This document shows, piece after piece, positions 13,406 through 15,424 of a DNA stretch of 15,424 nt. Every line of letters starts with the position of its first letter. Within the stretch, counting starts at the first letter, position 1. The notes beneath the pieces were generated by a model, which saw only the letters and a list, made by a program, of their open reading frames with translations, did not search any database and was not told the origin of the DNA. The DNA is taken from NCBI GenBank assembly GCA_030040955.1, contig JASHSH010000455.1, forward strand, positions 1 through 15,424, read 5' to 3'. This stretch comes from Rhodospirillales bacterium (GTDB lineage: Bacteria > Pseudomonadota > Alphaproteobacteria > Rhodospirillales > Magnetospirillaceae). The position numbers were made by a program, and so were the translations under genes.

Positions 13406-14428
13406 ATGAGCACTGCCAGCGGCGTGAACTCCTCGAATCTACTGGCCTTGCTTCAGCAGCAATTGCTGAGCGGTTATGTCTCGGCCAATTCCGGCAGCTC
13501 GTCGAACTCGACCGACACCACGGGAACGAGCTCGACGGGCGAGTGCTCGGGCGGCTGGCCGGGTTTCGGCGGCGGATCCGGCGATTCGTCGCAGTCGATG
13601 CCCACCGGCGGCGGGATTGGGTTTGGTCCCGGCGTGCTGGGCGCCATCCTGTCCCAGCTCGAGTCGCAGTCCGGCGACTCCAGCGGCTCGACGACCAGCT
13701 CCAGCTCCAGCTCTAGCAATTCGACCGACACGACGAGCAATTCGACCGACGCGTCGAGCAATTCGACCGACTCGACCAATCCATTCGCGGTGGCACTGTT
13801 CGATGCGATCGACACGGACGGCTCCAGCACCATTTCCGAATCGCAGCTGGAGACCGCGTTCACCAACAACGGCGGCACGGCCAGCGAGGCCGACGCGCTC
13901 TACCAGCAGCTGACCGGCTCGAGCAGCAGCAACAGCAGCGACAGCAGCGGAATCACGCTCAGCGAACTCGCCTCCTCGCTGCCGCAACCCGGCAGCCAGG
14001 GCGGGACGGGCGGAGCGGACGGCGCCGGCTGGCAGGGCGGGTCGGGCGGTCCCGGCGGGTTCGGCGGTCCGCCCCCGATCGGCTTCGGCGGCGAGCAGTC
14101 CTCGTCCAGCTCGTCCAGCTCGACTGGTTCAACCGCCTCGACCGACTCGTCGAGCGACTCGACCGGCACCACGACGCAGACGGTGACCAACGCCAACGGC
14201 TCGACGACGACCACGATCACCTACGCCGATGGCGCCTCCATCACCATCACCGAGCCGGCATCGTCCAGCAGCTCCAACTCGACCGACACTTCGTCGAGCA
14301 GCAGCACGAATTCGCTCACCAGCCAGTTCCTGTCCAACCTCGAGCAGTTCCTTGCCTACCAGCTCAGCGCGCAGAATGGCCAGTACACCAATAGCACGAT
14401 CGGCAATCTGCTGTCGGTGAACGCCTAA
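13406..14428 (+). CDS. Ser/Thr/Gly-rich protein with degenerate EF-hand pair, function unknown
   Basis: 340 residues, strongly biased to Ser, Thr, Gly, Asn and Asp, with a single Cys (47). Order: a leucine-rich N-terminus (NLLALLQQQLL, 11-21) with no recognisable signal peptide; a Gly-rich part (50-80); an SNSTD repeat segment (104-124); an EF-hand-like loop DTDGSSTISESQ (136-147) with Gln where Glu is expected at position 12; a second loop NSSDSSGITLSE (176-187) with the terminal Glu but weak first ligands; a Gly/Pro-rich stretch (195-229); a Ser/Thr tract; and an amphipathic C-terminus (SLTSQFLSNLEQFLAYQL). Calcium binding is plausible but unproven, and location is unknown. A good AGGTAGGAG ribosome site precedes the ATG. 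The gene ends before a clear terminator, so it closes the sigma-factor unit. Confidence 0.85.
   Translation: MSTASGVNSSNLLALLQQQLLSGYVSANSGSSSNSTDTTGTSSTGECSGGWPGFGGGSGDSSQSMPTGGGIGFGPGVLGAILSQLESQSGDSSGSTTSSSSSSSNSTDTTSNSTDASSNSTDSTNPFAVALFDAIDTDGSSTISESQLETAFTNNGGTASEADALYQQLTGSSSSNSSDSSGITLSELASSLPQPGSQGGTGGADGAGWQGGSGGPGGFGGPPPIGFGGEQSSSSSSSSTGSTASTDSSSDSTGTTTQTVTNANGSTTTTITYADGASITITEPASSSSSNSTDTSSSSSTNSLTSQFLSNLEQFLAYQLSAQNGQYTNSTIGNLLSVNA
13715..13777 (+). repeat. Three in-frame 21-bp tandem repeats (SNSTD heptapeptide)
   Basis: Three head-to-tail 21-bp units, each starting AGCAATTCGACCGAC, encode SNSTDTT, SNSTDAS and SNSTDST at residues 104-124 of the Ser-rich protein. The first 15 bases are identical in all copies and the last 6 vary, consistent with slippage or unequal exchange plus drift. 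Related SNSTDT segments recur at residues 33-38 and 290-295. Confidence 0.9.
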
Positions 14429-14494
14429 GGAATCCGGCCAGGTCTCCGCGGACAGATATCCCGCCGCGAAGACGGCTACGCGAGGAGCAAACAC

Positions 14495-14535
14495 CGCGCC
14501 GCAAGCTGAGCCCCCGGCTTGCGGCGCGAACTTTT
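14495..14535 (+). terminator. Rho-independent terminator after the EF-hand gene
   Basis: A perfect 12-bp stem (CGCGCCGCAAGC at 14495-14506, GCTTGCGGCGCG at 14517-14528) with a 10-nt loop is followed by AAC and TTTT (14532-14535). It lies 66 bp after the stop of the EF-hand gene and fits an intrinsic terminator, though the T-run is short. Confidence 0.8.
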
Positions 14536-14971
14536 CCGGCATCCCGGCCGACCGCCTCGCGCTCGCGGAACACCCCAACTTCCACATCGAAATGGCCGGA
14601 AGGTCCGTTTGGGGCCGTGCCGGCATCGTCGATCCGGTCCGCGCGCCATGTCGATCAGGCGCCGCTAGCGCGAACGATTGGCCCAGACAGGTGCAGGAAA
14701 TTGGCGTGCCGGAGGCGACGACACTAAGTACCGTTGGGTCGTCGCGGTGCCTATCCGTTAGAGGACGCCATTCGAGACGCGTCTTGGCACCGGTGGCGGG
14801 CTACCGTTCTGCCCCCAAAAAAGGCAACTCCCGGCGAACACGGGCAATAGGAGATTGCGCTGCCGCTTCCTTGAGATGCTGTGGAATAGCAGTCGACGGT
14901 TGATCCGCATTCAACGCATTTCATCCATATGCTGACGACTTCAATCCTGGGTTGGTTAGGGTTTCGCCGGA
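14536..14971. other. Intergenic stretch of about 435 bp with no convincing gene
   Basis: Open frames here lack good ribosome sites and recognisable protein patterns; the longest on the plus strand (14592-14903) reads as Arg/Ser-rich noise. G+C falls from left to right towards the deacetylase gene. The only structure I see is an inverted repeat, GCGACGAC (14715-14722) with GTCGTCGC (14738-14745), separated by 15 bp. It may be a decayed junction between two genome segments, but no transposase remnant or tRNA is recognisable. Confidence 0.6.
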
Positions 14972-15424
14972 TCAGCGCTTGGGAAATCTATTTGTGTCGA
15001 GGCGAGGAAATAGAAGAGGGTCATGCACCCCTACTCGGGCGATGGCCTCTTCCGTGGTCACCCCCAATGCGCAGGATGAGCCGCGGAGCATCCCCAGCAG
15101 TCGCTCGTTCCAGGCGCCATATGGATAGCACATGACCCAATAATCATCGACTCGCACCCCTAATTCTCGCAGGAACGCAACGCCATTGTTGACCTCCCTG
15201 GTCTGGCCTTCGAGGTCCAAAGAGTCGAGCCAATAGTGGCGATCACCGTGCGATCCGACATACATTCCGCAACCCAACATAAGTCTCAGCTGCTCCATAT
15301 TCATATAGAGCTCGCTCGCGAATGAACGCTCGTCAATGCTGACGTACTGAGCGAACAGCGCCCGCGCGATCTGACCCCGAAGGACTTCGGGCAGTCCCAC
15401 TTGAAGCATTCGCTTGACGTATAT
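14972..15424 (-). CDS. Polysaccharide deacetylase family protein (5' end outside window)
   Basis: The C-terminal 150 codons of a NodB-type polysaccharide deacetylase; the frame stays open to the right edge (IYVKR before the first visible Met), so that Met is not the start. SHGDRHYWLDSL carries the SHxxxH-type metal-binding pattern of the second NodB motif. CYPYGAWNERLLGML matches the later motif (YPYG) of the active-site groove. Such enzymes remove N- or O-acetyl groups from cell-surface or capsular sugars; substrate and location cannot be told from this fragment. Base composition is clearly lower in G+C than the upstream blocks, suggesting a surface-polysaccharide cluster, perhaps transferred. 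Confidence 0.82.
   Translation of the reverse strand: MYVKRMLQVGLPEVLRGQIARALFAQYVSIDERSFASELYMNMEQLRLMLGCGMYVGSHGDRHYWLDSLDLEGQTREVNNGVAFLRELGVRVDDYWVMCYPYGAWNERLLGMLRGSSCALGVTTEEAIARVGVHDPLLFPRLDTNRFPKR

Noticed and set aside
12576..13409. Alternative plus-strand frame overlapping the ECF sigma gene
   Set aside because: Arg-rich noise in another frame; the sigma factor frame has regions 2 and 4.
14817..14844. Possible minus-strand terminator (T6 run near a CCCG/CGGG stem) for the deacetylase gene
   Set aside because: The stem is only 4 bp, the T-run is 7 bases away, and it lies about 130 bp beyond the stop codon.
14592..14903. Possible 103-residue plus-strand gene in the intergenic stretch
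   Set aside because: No ribosome site, no recognisable pattern, Arg/Ser-rich composition typical of non-coding GC-rich DNA.
1..15424. CRISPR array, tRNA, rRNA, insertion sequence or phage genes
   Set aside because: No spaced direct repeats, clover-leaf pattern, transposase or phage protein could be recognised on either strand.

Overview
The window is GC-rich, with coding-strand codon use typical of a high-GC alphaproteobacterium. This placement rests on gene content and composition only; no rRNA or other phylogenetic marker is present. It holds three blocks.

Block 1 (positions 1-11253, all minus strand) is a catabolic and transport locus for a hydroquinone-yielding aromatic compound. In transcription order it holds an IclR/PcaR-type regulator; the small and large subunits of a two-component hydroquinone 1,2-dioxygenase (hapC, hapD); an aldehyde dehydrogenase fitting 4-hydroxymuconic semialdehyde dehydrogenase (hapE); both subunits of a CatI/CatJ-type 3-oxoadipate CoA-transferase; maleylacetate reductase (hapF); and a complete branched-chain-amino-acid-type ABC importer (Tat-exported binding protein, livG, livF, livH, livM). 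livM runs off the left edge. The predicted route is hydroquinone -> 4-hydroxymuconic semialdehyde -> maleylacetate -> 3-oxoadipate -> 3-oxoadipyl-CoA. The final thiolase and the enzyme that makes hydroquinone are not in the window. Gaps between genes are short or negative (several ATGA overlaps). A TTGACA / TAGCAT promoter lies between the regulator gene and hapC. Two 15-bp boxes resembling the PcaR operator sit on and just after the predicted start site, which suggests repression relieved by a pathway compound. A similar but weaker box pair precedes the regulator gene, which suggests autoregulation.

Block 2 (11494-14428, plus strand) diverges from the regulator. It looks like a CnrY-CnrX-CnrH-style signalling module: a small single-pass membrane protein, a single-pass periplasmic sensor of the heavy-metal-resistance type, an ECF sigma factor, and then a 340-residue Ser/Thr/Gly-rich protein with a degenerate EF-hand pair. 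A strong hairpin separates the YX pair from the sigma gene. An intrinsic terminator follows the EF-hand gene.

Block 3 (about 14536-15424) begins with a roughly 435-bp stretch in which I see no convincing gene. It ends with the 3' part of a polysaccharide deacetylase gene on the minus strand, cut by the right edge. Its G+C is clearly lower than the rest, which suggests a boundary with a surface-polysaccharide or transferred segment.
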